Assembly (NCBI GenBank): GCA_944324345.1
Contig: CALUVT010000001.1
Span: 636,447-700,446 of the forward strand
Length of the DNA: 64,000 bases
Direction of reading: 5' to 3'
Origin: Candidatus Gastranaerophilales bacterium
GTDB taxonomy: Bacteria > Cyanobacteriota > Vampirovibrionia > Gastranaerophilales > Gastranaerophilaceae
Notes under the pieces: generated by a model
Database searches by the model: none
What the model saw: the letters and a program-made list of their open reading frames with translations, nothing else
What the model was told of the DNA's origin: nothing
Made by a program: the position numbers and the translations under genes
Part shown: positions 9,117 to 16,001 of the stretch, piece after piece
Layout of the letters: the number at the start of each line of letters is the position of its first letter
Position numbering within the stretch: the stretch's first letter is position 1

Positions 9117-9169
9117 ATAAACATTTTAATGTTTTTTATCATTAAGTAAACCACTTTTTATATGAAATA

Positions 9170-9198
9170 TTGTTATTGAGAAAGTTTTTTGCTATAAT
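9170..9198 (+). promoter_or_regulatory. Promoter of pilin copy 1 leader
   Basis: TTGTTA (9170-9175), 17-base spacer, TATAAT (9193-9198). It sits 29 bases upstream of the leader ATG at 9228, which also has GGAGG at 9216-9220 with a 7-base spacer. Confidence 0.65.
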
Positions 9199-9227
9199 AT
9201 TCTCGTCAAATATCTGGAGGTAAGTTT

Positions 9228-9275
9228 ATGAAAAAGATTTGTTGTGCCGAAATTTCGGGGGGGGGGCGTTTCTAA
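9228..9275 (+). CDS. Short leader ORF with a G10 run, pilin copy 1
   Basis: An ATG with strong GGAGG opens a 15-codon frame, MKKICCAEISGGGRF, ending in TAA at 9273-9275. Codons 10-13 are read through the ten-G run. The leader is out of frame with the pilin ORF. Reading one G twice (a -1 slip), adding one G or losing two would continue into the pilin frame with no stop. No other strong ribosome site serves the pilin, so ribosomes probably load here. Translation is inferred from the ribosome site and conservation; a decoy uORF is the alternative. Confidence 0.55.
   Translation: MKKICCAEISGGGRF
9257..9266 (+). repeat. G10 homopolymer, pilin copy 1
   Basis: Ten consecutive G inside a translated leader, in DNA that is otherwise AT-rich. 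It directly follows the palindrome CGAAATTTCG (9248-9257, sharing one G). Such tracts are typical slipped-strand mispairing sites. Confidence 0.9.
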
Positions 9276-9297
9276 GCTTCTTCCAAGGGTTTTATAC

Positions 9298-9346
9298 TTG
9301 TAAAAAAATAAATAAAATGTATAATAGTGAGATAAAACATCACTAT
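9298..9346 (+). promoter_or_regulatory. Conserved internal promoter-like box plus inverted repeat at pilin start, copy 1
   Basis: TTGTAA (9298-9303), 16-base spacer, TATAAT (9320-9325), overlapping the inverted repeat ATAGTGA (9324-9330) / TCACTAT (9340-9346). The same arrangement and spacing occur in all three G10 pilin genes. It could be a second promoter with an operator, an mRNA hairpin, or just conserved codons for YNSxxKHHY. Confidence 0.5.
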
Positions 9347-10114
9347 AGAAAATCTGGTTTTACCCTGTCCGAGGTTTTGATAACTTTAGGTATAATTGGA
9401 GTAGTCGCTGCTTTGACCTTGCCAGTTTTTAATATTATTCAGGAGAAACATTTTCATGAAAAATGGAAAGAATGCTATTCTATTTTGAATAACGCGTTTG
9501 TACTTGTAGTTGCTGAAAATCCCGGGATGGTTGTTTCTGAAGCAAATAGTTACGATTTAACAAGGGAATTTGTTGACGCTATTATATCAAAATTGAAGGT
9601 GATTGATACCTGTGGATTCACTTCTGAGTGGGATGATGGGATTTGTGATAATTATTACTACATAAATTCAAGAAAAAAATATCCTTGGGCAGGTGTAGGG
9701 AATGTATATTCTGTTTATTTGACACTCGCAGGTGGTAGGTTGTCAGGTTACGATTTGTGCAATAAGGTCGCTTTATTAGCTAACGGAGCTGCTGTTCATT
9801 TTGGAGATACATCAGGTAGCGGTTATACTATTTTGGTTGATGTAAACAACGCACAATCTGGACCTAACGTCGTAGGAAGGGATGTTTATGCAATTAATTT
9901 ACCAACCAAATATTCAGCGGCATCTGTAGCCTATTCAAAGACTGTTTATATTGAAGATTTGAAATTTTTACCTTATGGAGCAGTAGGAACAACTGGGCAA
10001 TCTAACAGTTCAATGGGAACATACGGTTGTTCTAAAGATATTGGAGAAGCTGAAACAACAAGTTTTGCTTTTGCTGCTGGAGCTGGATGTTCATATAAAT
10101 ACCTAAGTGAATGA
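9317..10114 (+). CDS. Type IV pilin-like / pseudopilin-like protein, copy 1
   Basis: 265 residues from the internal ATG at 9317, giving a 14-residue leader ending RKSG, then the prepilin cleavage motif G|FTLSE and a hydrophobic helix (LITLGIIGVVAALTLP). The globular part has a Cys-containing middle, a VDVNNAQSGPNVVGRDVY segment and a LPYGA...GAGCSYKYL end, both shared with the other pilin-like proteins here. The frame stays open upstream to the G10 tract, so longer forms are possible. The ATG has no Shine-Dalgarno. Prepilin peptidase (23573-24568) would process it. Minor pilin or secretion pseudopilin cannot be told apart. Confidence 0.85.
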   Translation: MYNSEIKHHYRKSGFTLSEVLITLGIIGVVAALTLPVFNIIQEKHFHEKWKECYSILNNAFVLVVAENPGMVVSEANSYDLTREFVDAIISKLKVIDTCGFTSEWDDGICDNYYYINSRKKYPWAGVGNVYSVYLTLAGGRLSGYDLCNKVALLANGAAVHFGDTSGSGYTILVDVNNAQSGPNVVGRDVYAINLPTKYSAASVAYSKTVYIEDLKFLPYGAVGTTGQSNSSMGTYGCSKDIGEAETTSFAFAAGAGCSYKYLSE

Positions 10115-10144
10115 TTTTTTATTTTCCATAATACTTCACAAGCA

Positions 10145-10173
10145 TTGTCCAATAACTAATTTTTTGTTATAAT
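10145..10173 (+). promoter_or_regulatory. Promoter of pilin copy 2 leader
   Basis: TTGTCC (10145-10150), 17-base spacer, TATAAT (10168-10173), upstream of the duplicated module, so copy 2 has a promoter of different sequence but equal geometry. The leader ATG is at 10203 with GGAGG at 10191-10195. Confidence 0.6.
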
Positions 10174-10202
10174 TTCTCTGTAGATTATCTGGAGGTAAGT
10201 TT

Positions 10203-10250
10203 ATGAAAAAGATTTGTTGTGCCGAAATTTCGGGGGGGGGGCGTTTCTAA
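10203..10250 (+). CDS. Short leader ORF with a G10 run, pilin copy 2
   Basis: Identical to the copy 1 leader: MKKICCAEISGGGRF, stop at 10248-10250, GGAGG with a 7-base spacer. It has the same out-of-frame relation to the pilin ORF starting at 10292. Identity may come from recent duplication, so it adds little independent evidence for selection. Confidence 0.5.
   Translation: MKKICCAEISGGGRF
10232..10241 (+). repeat. G10 homopolymer, pilin copy 2
   Basis: Ten consecutive G at the same place in the duplicated module as 9257-9266. The equal lengths show no slippage since duplication, or recent conversion, or consensus calling in the assembly. Confidence 0.9.
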
Positions 10251-10272
10251 GCTTCTTCCAAGGGTTTTATAC

Positions 10273-10321
10273 TTGTAAAAAAATAAATAAAATGTATAAT
10301 AGTGAGATAAAACATCACTAT
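10273..10321 (+). promoter_or_regulatory. Conserved internal promoter-like box plus inverted repeat at pilin start, copy 2
   Basis: TTGTAA (10273-10278), 16 bases, TATAAT (10295-10300), inverted repeat ATAGTGA (10299-10305) / TCACTAT (10315-10321). Identical to copy 1. Confidence 0.45.
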
Positions 10322-10945
10322 AGAAAATTTGGTTTTACCCTGTCCGAGGTTTTGATAACTTTAGGTATAATCGGATTAGTCGCTGCTTTGACCTTGCCAG
10401 TAATGGTTAATAATTACAAGCAAAAAGTATTAATAGTCGCTTGGAAAAAGGAATTTAGTACTATGGCTCAGGTGTTTCAGGCTATACAAGATGATAATAA
10501 CGGCAGTATAAAATCTGTTTTCAATAACCGATATGAGCTTTCTAAGGCGGTTTGTGAAGAATTAAAATGCACAAAAATTTGTCAATATTCAGAACAAGAA
10601 GGTTGTTGGCACAAACCAGGGGATTGGTCTTCTCCAAATGGCTTTAATACTCATTCAAGGAATTATGCTGGATTTATTTCTGTAGATGGGGCAATCTGGG
10701 TAACCAATACAATATTTAGTTCAAACTGTTCTTCATATAATAGCACTGATGCTTATGAAAATGCTTGTTTTGATTTTTTTGTAGATGTCAATGGCTTTAA
10801 AAAACCAAATGTTATTGGAGAAGATATTTTTAGATTAGTTGTTTTTGATGGTAGGCTTTTACCCTATGGTGCTTATCCAAAAGATATATCTTCTTGTAAA
10901 ACTTGGGGTGATGGATGTTCTGCAAAATACTTATATCAGAACTAG
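10292..10945 (+). CDS. Type IV pilin-like / pseudopilin-like protein, copy 2
   Basis: 217 residues from the ATG at 10292. Leader of 14 residues ending RKFG, then G|FTLSE and a hydrophobic helix nearly identical to copy 1. After about residue 36 it diverges completely: Cys pairs in CEELKCTKICQ and EGCW, then FVDVNGFKKPNVIGEDIF, RLLPYGA and GDGCSAKYL at the end. A shared N-terminus with a different exposed domain is typical of minor pilins that present distinct tips. The frame is open back to the G10 tract. No Shine-Dalgarno precedes the internal ATG. Confidence 0.85.
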   Translation: MYNSEIKHHYRKFGFTLSEVLITLGIIGLVAALTLPVMVNNYKQKVLIVAWKKEFSTMAQVFQAIQDDNNGSIKSVFNNRYELSKAVCEELKCTKICQYSEQEGCWHKPGDWSSPNGFNTHSRNYAGFISVDGAIWVTNTIFSSNCSSYNSTDAYENACFDFFVDVNGFKKPNVIGEDIFRLVVFDGRLLPYGAYPKDISSCKTWGDGCSAKYLYQN

Positions 10946-10967
10946 ATTTTTATAAACATATTTATAA

Positions 10968-10993
10968 AAATAAAAAATGCCGCTTTTGCGGCA
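10968..10993 (-). terminator. Terminator of the sigma factor gene
   Basis: On the minus strand a 6-bp GC-rich stem (TGCCGC / GCGGCA, 10978-10993, 4-base loop) is followed by TTTTTTATTTTTA. It lies 40 bases beyond the sigma gene stop. On the plus strand it is followed by a later six-T run and may also end pilin copy 2. Confidence 0.8.
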
Positions 10994-11032
10994 ACAAATC
11001 TTTTTTATAAATAAACACAAAATTACCTTCTT

Positions 11033-11941
11033 TTAGTCAATGTAAGCGGATAAGACTTCTTGACCTAACACGGAGAATCGCATTTTCTTTAGGGCTCTCA
11101 ATTCTGTTTGTCGAATACATTCTTTTGTGACACCATATATGTTTCCGATTTCTTCCAGTGTCATTTTTGCGTTGTCATCCAGACCGTAACGGAGTTTGAC
11201 GACTTCTTGCTCTCTTTCTTTCAATGTTGATATTACATTTAAAATATCTGTTTTTAAGTCTTCATATTCAACCCCTTCTGTCGCGGAAGCTTTTTCGTCT
11301 TCAAGAATATCTGCAATATTCATTTCTTTGCCGTCAGAATTTTCAAGGCTGCTTTCTATTGAAATTGATTTTGAATATGCTGATAAGAATGTATCAATTT
11401 TATTTGGTTCAATATTCATCTTTTTGGCTACATCTTCTGTTTTTATTTGACAGTTGTTCTCACGTTCCATATCTCTTTTCAGTTTAGAAAAACGTGATAG
11501 AGTCTCTTGTATATAAACAGGGATTTTCATGCAATGCGATTGTTCGGAAATTGCTTTGAACATTGCTTGTTTTATCCACCAGCTTGCATAAGTCGCAAAT
11601 TTGTATCCAAGTTTGTAATTAAACTTGTTTGCTGCAACCATCAAACCGATATTGCCTTCTTGTATCAGATCTATTATTGGAAGATTTGATACGTGGATTG
11701 CTTTTTTTGCAATTGTTACTACAAGTTTTAAGTTAGCTTTTATAAGCTTTTGCTTTGCTTCTTCATCTCCATCCTGAGCTTTTCTGGCGATTTCTTTTTC
11801 ATCTTTTGGTGATAGAGGTTTGTAATCTGAAATTTCTCTAATGTAATTTGAAAGAACACTATCGCCTTCTAATATTTCATTTTTTGCAGGGTTGGATGTT
11901 TGAGATGTCTGCTTCATTTTGACGGGTAAATCTTTTTTCAT
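11033..11941 (-). CDS. RNA polymerase sigma-70 family factor (group 1/2, RpoD-like)
   Basis: 302 residues. Region 1.2 (SDYKPLSPKDE, about 38-48), region 2 (66-130, with LIQEGNIGLMVAANKF and the -10-recognition helix ATYASWWIKQA), region 3 (140-215) and region 4 (about 235-300, with the helix-turn-helix TLEEIGNIYGVTKECIRQ near 259-276). Region 1.1 is absent, and the length suits a group 2 non-essential sigma of the cyanobacterial SigB/C/D kind rather than the housekeeping factor. Region 4 has ECIRQTE where primary factors usually have ERIRQIE. It is monocistronic, with an 11-bp repeat array upstream and a terminator downstream. Confidence 0.88.
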   Translation of the reverse strand: MKKDLPVKMKQTSQTSNPAKNEILEGDSVLSNYIREISDYKPLSPKDEKEIARKAQDGDEEAKQKLIKANLKLVVTIAKKAIHVSNLPIIDLIQEGNIGLMVAANKFNYKLGYKFATYASWWIKQAMFKAISEQSHCMKIPVYIQETLSRFSKLKRDMERENNCQIKTEDVAKKMNIEPNKIDTFLSAYSKSISIESSLENSDGKEMNIADILEDEKASATEGVEYEDLKTDILNVISTLKEREQEVVKLRYGLDDNAKMTLEEIGNIYGVTKECIRQTELRALKKMRFSVLGQEVLSAYID

Positions 11942-11997
11942 ACCTCTTTAAACTCCTTCTTATTCAGTTAAACACAAGACGACCGAGAGTAAACTTC

Positions 11998-12042
11998 ACT
12001 TAGTATATACTTAGTATATACTTAGTATATACTATAGTATAT
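11998..12042 (-). repeat. Tandem 11-bp repeats upstream of the sigma factor gene
   Basis: ACTTAGTATAT occurs three times head to tail (11998-12008, 12009-12019, 12020-12030), followed by a degenerate copy, ACTATAGTATAT (12031-12042). Each unit contains or adjoins the palindrome GTATATAC. The array lies 57-101 bases upstream of the sigma start codon, in its promoter region. An 11-bp period is about one helical turn, so bound proteins would sit on one face. An operator array is inferred. Confidence 0.8.
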
Positions 12043-12084
12043 AAAATTTCAAGTCTTATATTAAGAATTATTAAAATTGTAAAC

Positions 12085-12112
12085 TTGTACGAATAATTTT
12101 TTTTAGTATAAT
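12085..12112 (+). promoter_or_regulatory. Promoter of the thioredoxin-fold gene
   Basis: TTGTAC (12085-12090), 16-base spacer, TATAAT (12107-12112). GGAGGG follows at 12121 and the ATG at 12131. Confidence 0.6.
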
Positions 12113-12130
12113 CTAATAGTGGAGGGTATT

Positions 12131-12598
12131 ATGAAAAAGAAATTATTTATAACATTAGGGATATTTTTGGTATTAGTTCTAACATCTGCAGTTACTTTGG
12201 CAGTTTCGTTTATGAATGCTCCGAAACATCCTTCTGATTATCATATCGGTGTTACTTATGAAGAGGCTCTGGAAGCTCAGCAAATGCCAATTTTAGCAGT
12301 CTTTTATGTTGACTGGTGTGGTTATTGTATGAAGTTTATGCCGAAATTTAGCATTTTGAGTAAGTTGTACAAAAATAAGTATAATTTTGTAATGATTAAT
12401 GTTGAGGACAAGACTTACGAAAAATTGGTTAATGATATTGGTATTGGAGGCTTCCCAACAGTTTATATCTTGGATCCAAAGTATGATAATAGAGTTTTAA
12501 TGCCAAATTTGATATACCAGGATTTAGGCAAGTTCAGAGTGGAACTTGACAGGTATCTCAGAATTAGAAAACTTTTGGACAAAGCTTCAGAAGAATAG
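12131..12598 (+). CDS. Membrane-anchored thioredoxin-fold protein
   Basis: 155 residues from the ATG at 12131, set by GGAGGG 5 bases upstream. An N-terminal transmembrane helix (about 5-27) anchors a thioredoxin domain facing the periplasm. The active site is WCGYC (C63, C66), not the WCGPC of thioredoxin, and the cis-proline is in GGFPT (P109). WCxxC with an aromatic residue in the middle fits thiol oxidoreductases of the DsbE/TlpA or thioredoxin_2 type. It may serve the Cys-rich pilin-like proteins; that link is inference. No DsbB/DsbD partner is seen here. Confidence 0.82.
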   Translation: MKKKLFITLGIFLVLVLTSAVTLAVSFMNAPKHPSDYHIGVTYEEALEAQQMPILAVFYVDWCGYCMKFMPKFSILSKLYKNKYNFVMINVEDKTYEKLVNDIGIGGFPTVYILDPKYDNRVLMPNLIYQDLGKFRVELDRYLRIRKLLDKASEE

Positions 12599-12600
12599 AT

Positions 12601-12626
12601 AAAAAAAAAGACCTTGATATTCAAGG
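12601..12626 (-). terminator. Hairpin with a T-run on the minus strand, no minus-strand gene
   Basis: CCTTGA (12612-12617) / TCAAGG (12621-12626), 3-base loop. Read on the minus strand it is followed by CT and nine T. No minus-strand ORF ends here. On the plus strand it could be a weak terminator for the thioredoxin-fold gene, but no T-run follows. The 100 bases to its right could hold a small minus-strand RNA. Confidence 0.5.
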
Positions 12627-12725
12627 CCTATCCGTTTAAATAAGAAGAGAGAGCTTTATATTTATATAAAGTACAGGTACTAAAAAAAGTTGCTATTTTA
12701 AGCCTTTTTATTAAGAAATATTACG

Positions 12726-13505
12726 ATGAAAGATATACAAAATTTAAAAGATAACAGAAATGTTGATATTCAAAAAGTAGGGATTAAGCATCTTGAACTC
12801 CCGTTGATAATTCAGAGAAAGAATAATTCTAATCAGGTAGTTTGTGCAAGGGCAAGGGTTAATGTTTCATTGCCAAGAGACTACAAAGGGACACACATGT
12901 CGAGATTTGTAGAGGTTCTTGCAGAATGGAAAAACAAAAATCTCTTGGGTGTTGATATAAAGGGTTGTCTTGAAAAAATTATCAAAAATCTTGATGCCCA
13001 AAGCGGAGAATTGGAATTTAATTTTACTTATTTCATTGACAAAAAATCTCCGGTAACGGGGCTTTTTGCTCCGATGAGTTATGATTGCTCATTTGAGGGT
13101 AGAATTGATAACGGCGATTACAAGTTTATTTTGGGCGTAACAGTTCCTGTCACAACTTTGTGTCCTTGTTCAAAGGAAATATCAGATAATGGTGCTCACA
13201 ACCAAAGAGCTTTTATAAAAGTTAAGGTGTCTTACGATGAAAGCCAACAGGTATGGATTGAAGATTTGATTGAATTAATAGAGGGTTGTTCTTCATGTCC
13301 TGTTTATCCTCTTTTAAAGCGAGAAGACGAAAAATTTGTAACAGAAAAAGCTTGGGACAATCCGAAATTTGTAGAGGATGTTTTACGCGATACTGTTATA
13401 AGTCTTAGAAATCTTGATGTGATAAAAGAATTTGAAGTTGAATGTGAAGCTTTTGAAAGTATCCATAATCATTCTGCTTGGGCTTTTCAGCATGAGGTAA
13501 AGTAA
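12726..13505 (+). CDS. folE2: GTP cyclohydrolase FolE2 (type IB)
   Basis: 259 residues, usual length. FolE2 makes 7,8-dihydroneopterin triphosphate from GTP for folate (or queuosine) synthesis. The family motif TLCPCSK is at 144-150 with the metal-ligand Cys (C146 expected), followed by GAHNQR (156-161) and EGCSSCPVYPLLKREDEK (187-204). Type IB enzymes do not depend strictly on zinc, which suits zinc-poor conditions. No Zur site or other folate gene is visible nearby. Its stop abuts the convergent neighbour at 13506. Confidence 0.94.
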   Translation: MKDIQNLKDNRNVDIQKVGIKHLELPLIIQRKNNSNQVVCARARVNVSLPRDYKGTHMSRFVEVLAEWKNKNLLGVDIKGCLEKIIKNLDAQSGELEFNFTYFIDKKSPVTGLFAPMSYDCSFEGRIDNGDYKFILGVTVPVTTLCPCSKEISDNGAHNQRAFIKVKVSYDESQQVWIEDLIELIEGCSSCPVYPLLKREDEKFVTEKAWDNPKFVEDVLRDTVISLRNLDVIKEFEVECEAFESIHNHSAWAFQHEVK

Positions 13506-14033
13506 TTAGAATTTGCAAGAAAGAATTGCATTAATCCCCCAGTTTTCAGGCCCGTTTGCTTTTGGTTTTTGGAGATTGTATCTTTGAGCTTCAAGTGATA
13601 CAGATACATCTTTGCTAATCTGTTGGGTTGCCCCTGCAAATATTCCGAAACTGTTTGTCCATTTATTTGTCATAAAATTCATTTGCCCTGTGTAATGAGG
13701 ATTTGCATACAATGTTGTCTTTTCCCCGACAGGGACGTTTACAGATAACGGTGAGTACCTTATCTGTATTGATTGAGCATTTGTGCCTAATTTGGTTCTT
13801 ACCCTTATATTTTGGTTTATTATTCCTTTTTTATCGTAGTTTAATCCGGCTTTAAGATCCAACACTCCGTCAAATGTTTTCTTAAAGTCTGTACCGACTC
13901 CCAGAGAACCTGAAATATAACTTGATTCTCCTTTGTATTTTTCCTCTACTGCAGCTATTGTGTAATTTGAACCGTCCAAATTTTGGTAGGTTGAAACAGA
14001 ATAGCTATCTGTTCGTCTTGCAAAAGATACCAT
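13506..14033 (-). CDS. Unknown beta-rich protein, possibly a small outer-membrane barrel
   Basis: 175 residues with alternating polar and hydrophobic stretches, many Gly, Tyr and Asn, and a C-terminal aromatic (ILSCKF). About eight to ten predicted strands (for example SYISGSLGVGTDF, VLDLKAGLNYD, NSFGIFAGATQQI, VSVSLEAQRYNL) suggest a beta barrel, but there is no signal peptide at the chosen ATG (AAAGGGGA 3 bases upstream). I cannot assign a family. Its stop touches the folE2 stop with no gap. Confidence 0.6.
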   Translation of the reverse strand: MVSFARRTDSYSVSTYQNLDGSNYTIAAVEEKYKGESSYISGSLGVGTDFKKTFDGVLDLKAGLNYDKKGIINQNIRVRTKLGTNAQSIQIRYSPLSVNVPVGEKTTLYANPHYTGQMNFMTNKWTNSFGIFAGATQQISKDVSVSLEAQRYNLQKPKANGPENWGINAILSCKF

Positions 14034-14108
14034 AAATCCCCTTTAAATTTTATCCTCTTATATATAAACGTTTTTTATTGTTCAAAATTGCCTTTTTGTT
14101 ACAAAATT

Positions 14109-14136
14109 AAAAAACGGGATTTATATCCCGTTTTTT
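14109..14136. terminator. Bidirectional rho-independent terminator
   Basis: A 12-bp perfect stem, AAAAAACGGGAT (14109-14120) / ATCCCGTTTTTT (14125-14136), 4-base loop. The right arm overlaps the stop codon of the M49-like gene by two bases. It ends that gene's transcript on the minus strand. Confidence 0.9.
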
Positions 14137-15859
14137 AATCATTCAAGAGCTTTTCTGCCAGCTCGGATTCTGTTCGCCCGTTTAGTGATTTGCTGACCTT
14201 TTGAAGTTTTTGAGCGATAAGCTCCATATTATCAGTCCAGATAAAGTTATCAAGAACATATTTTTCAGCCTTATCAAAATCGCCTTCTATTTGTATTCGA
14301 ATTATTTCTGAGAGCATTTCTTTTGCGATTGGAACAACTTTGTCTATATTGACATGTATTTTGCCATCAATAATATCGTAGGCACCTCTATCCGAAAAAT
14401 ATTTGTTTTGCATTACTGTACGTACTCTGTGGGCTTGGCTTAGTGTCGGTTTTGATTTTAGAAAATTATCAGCTATTGTGGTCACAATTATCTGTTTTCT
14501 TTGTTCTTGCGTGTACATGCCAAGTTCTGTAAGCAGGTCTACAAAAGCTAAAGAACCCATATCTGCTTTATTTTCTTCTATTATGTTTCTGTACTTGCCA
14601 AGAGTTTCACAAGCTTTTTTAGGCCCTAAAGAGTGTGCATTCTCATGTCCTATCGTAAACCAATGATCAGCTTCATCAAGATAGTACTTATGCTGTTCTT
14701 TATCCAATATTTCGTCCAATCTTTCTTGAAGTTTTTTCATATCGCTTATGAAACGTATTTGCCTGTGGTAAACGTTTCTTCTGCCCCCGCCTATTGTAAG
14801 AGAGAGCTTATCGTCATTTGGGAGATTTTCTGCTAAAGTTATTCCGCCTCTGTAGGCCCCTACGTCACCTGTTACGGCTACTAAATCTACATCTACCATT
14901 GTTTGTTTTGTATCTTGGTTAGGATTGATGTTTTGTTCATATTCATCAGAATATGGCATATTTTGAGCAAGGGTCGGAAGATATTTTTTTATTGCCATTA
15001 AAGCTTCTGTACCTTTTTTATTTACGATTCCAACACGGCCGCCAAGAAAATCTTTTGGAATTGGCTTAATTCCGTGTTTGTCAAGCAGTGCTGAAAGCTC
15101 TTTATTTTCAACAATTGTTCCGGTCATCTCATCTTCATAATTTTCTCTTGTTATAGTGAACTCAAGCGGGGTATCTTGCAGCGTTGCCCATTTTTTATCT
15201 GCATAAGCATCCAGCATTGGATCAGCTGTTCTAAGAGCTTTTGCTTGGAGCTTTAAGTATTCACTGAAGTCTTGATTTGTAGAAGTTTCTGATGCTTTGT
15301 CAATTTCATCTGCCATTTTGGAAAAATCTTCTCTAAATTTGTCAATGTAATCTATTCCGACAAGTTCGTCGTTTGCTCTTTCGACAACTGAACGTTGAGT
15401 TAATATCTTTTTAACTTCGTTTATTTTCCCTTCATTTATCATTTTAGTTAGAATTGAGTGAAATTCTTCCTTTGACAAATCTTCCGGATATACGCCTTTA
15501 CCTGGAAGTTCAACTATCCCTTTTGCAAGATTAATTTTGTTTGACATTGTATCAATAGCGTTCATTCCTTTTTGTGCATCAAAAAGTATTTTTGTAAGTT
15601 CAGCTTGCCTGTTCCCTCTAGATATTTCTTTTTCCAGATATTCCTTAAATTCAAGGTTGTGATGGCAGTCAATTTGCATATTAATCTTTTCAAGTATATA
15701 AGCGGCTTTTACAAGATGTTTCAAAGCCTGTTTGTCCCCCTCTTCAAGTGATAAGTACTCTGGGGCATCGCATTTTAGCATTTTTTTTGTGATTAAGTAA
15801 TCTTTATTAGTACGTTTTTCAAGTTCTTCCACTGAAAGATTTAATTCAAACTCTCTCAT
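14135..15859 (-). CDS. Metallopeptidase of the dipeptidyl-peptidase III (M49) type
   Basis: 574 residues. The zinc motif is HENAHSLGP (405-413), a five-residue HExxH variant, followed 19 residues later by EENKADMGSL (428-437), which supplies the third ligand Glu. This matches the HExxH...EExKAD layout of the bacterial and plant M49 branch, in which classical enzymes have HExxGH. The N-terminal 230 residues are helical. No signal peptide, so it is cytoplasmic. M49 enzymes release dipeptides from short oligopeptides; substrate use here is unknown. AAAGGAGAG precedes the ATG. A terminator overlaps the stop. Confidence 0.8.
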   Translation of the reverse strand: MREFELNLSVEELEKRTNKDYLITKKMLKCDAPEYLSLEEGDKQALKHLVKAAYILEKINMQIDCHHNLEFKEYLEKEISRGNRQAELTKILFDAQKGMNAIDTMSNKINLAKGIVELPGKGVYPEDLSKEEFHSILTKMINEGKINEVKKILTQRSVVERANDELVGIDYIDKFREDFSKMADEIDKASETSTNQDFSEYLKLQAKALRTADPMLDAYADKKWATLQDTPLEFTITRENYEDEMTGTIVENKELSALLDKHGIKPIPKDFLGGRVGIVNKKGTEALMAIKKYLPTLAQNMPYSDEYEQNINPNQDTKQTMVDVDLVAVTGDVGAYRGGITLAENLPNDDKLSLTIGGGRRNVYHRQIRFISDMKKLQERLDEILDKEQHKYYLDEADHWFTIGHENAHSLGPKKACETLGKYRNIIEENKADMGSLAFVDLLTELGMYTQEQRKQIIVTTIADNFLKSKPTLSQAHRVRTVMQNKYFSDRGAYDIIDGKIHVNIDKVVPIAKEMLSEIIRIQIEGDFDKAEKYVLDNFIWTDNMELIAQKLQKVSKSLNGRTESELAEKLLND

Positions 15860-15938
15860 TATTGTCTCTCCTTTACTGTTTTGTGGTAATTATAACATGT
15901 TTTTATAATTTTATATTAGACCATATAGAGGAATATGG

Positions 15939-15967
15939 TTGAAAAGTTTAAACAATTCGTGTAGAAT
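15939..15967 (+). promoter_or_regulatory. Promoter of pilin copy 3 leader
   Basis: TTGAAA (15939-15944), 17-base spacer, TAGAAT (15962-15967). The leader ATG at 16002 has GGGAG with a 7-base spacer, the same geometry as copies 1 and 2. Confidence 0.6.
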
Positions 15968-16001
15968 ACTTTTATCGGTCAATAATTAAGGGAGCGAAGT
16001 T

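Larger units (their letters stand above)
9211..9426 (+). repeat. 216-bp duplicated 5' module of pilin genes, copy 1
   Basis: Matches 10186-10401 at a constant offset of 975 bases, with three mismatches by eye (near 9352, 9395 and 9399). It covers the Shine-Dalgarno, leader ORF, G10 tract, internal promoter and hairpin, and codons for the pilin N-terminal helix. Similarity drops sharply at both ends. This implies recent duplication or gene conversion of the 5' module only. Confidence 0.95.
10186..10401 (+). repeat. 216-bp duplicated 5' module of pilin genes, copy 2
   Basis: Second copy of the module at 9211-9426, about 98.6% identical by eye. Both ends coincide with loss of similarity to copy 1: the promoter on the left and the variable pilin body on the right. 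Confidence 0.95.

Noticed and set aside
9239..9316. A TTG start at 9239 (and at 10214) that would give the pilins a longer N-terminus.
   Set aside because: No ribosome site precedes these TTG codons, and they lie inside the better leader ORF frame region. The in-frame ATGs at 9317 and 10292 give normal prepilin leaders. The extended frame is treated as a possible fused product instead.
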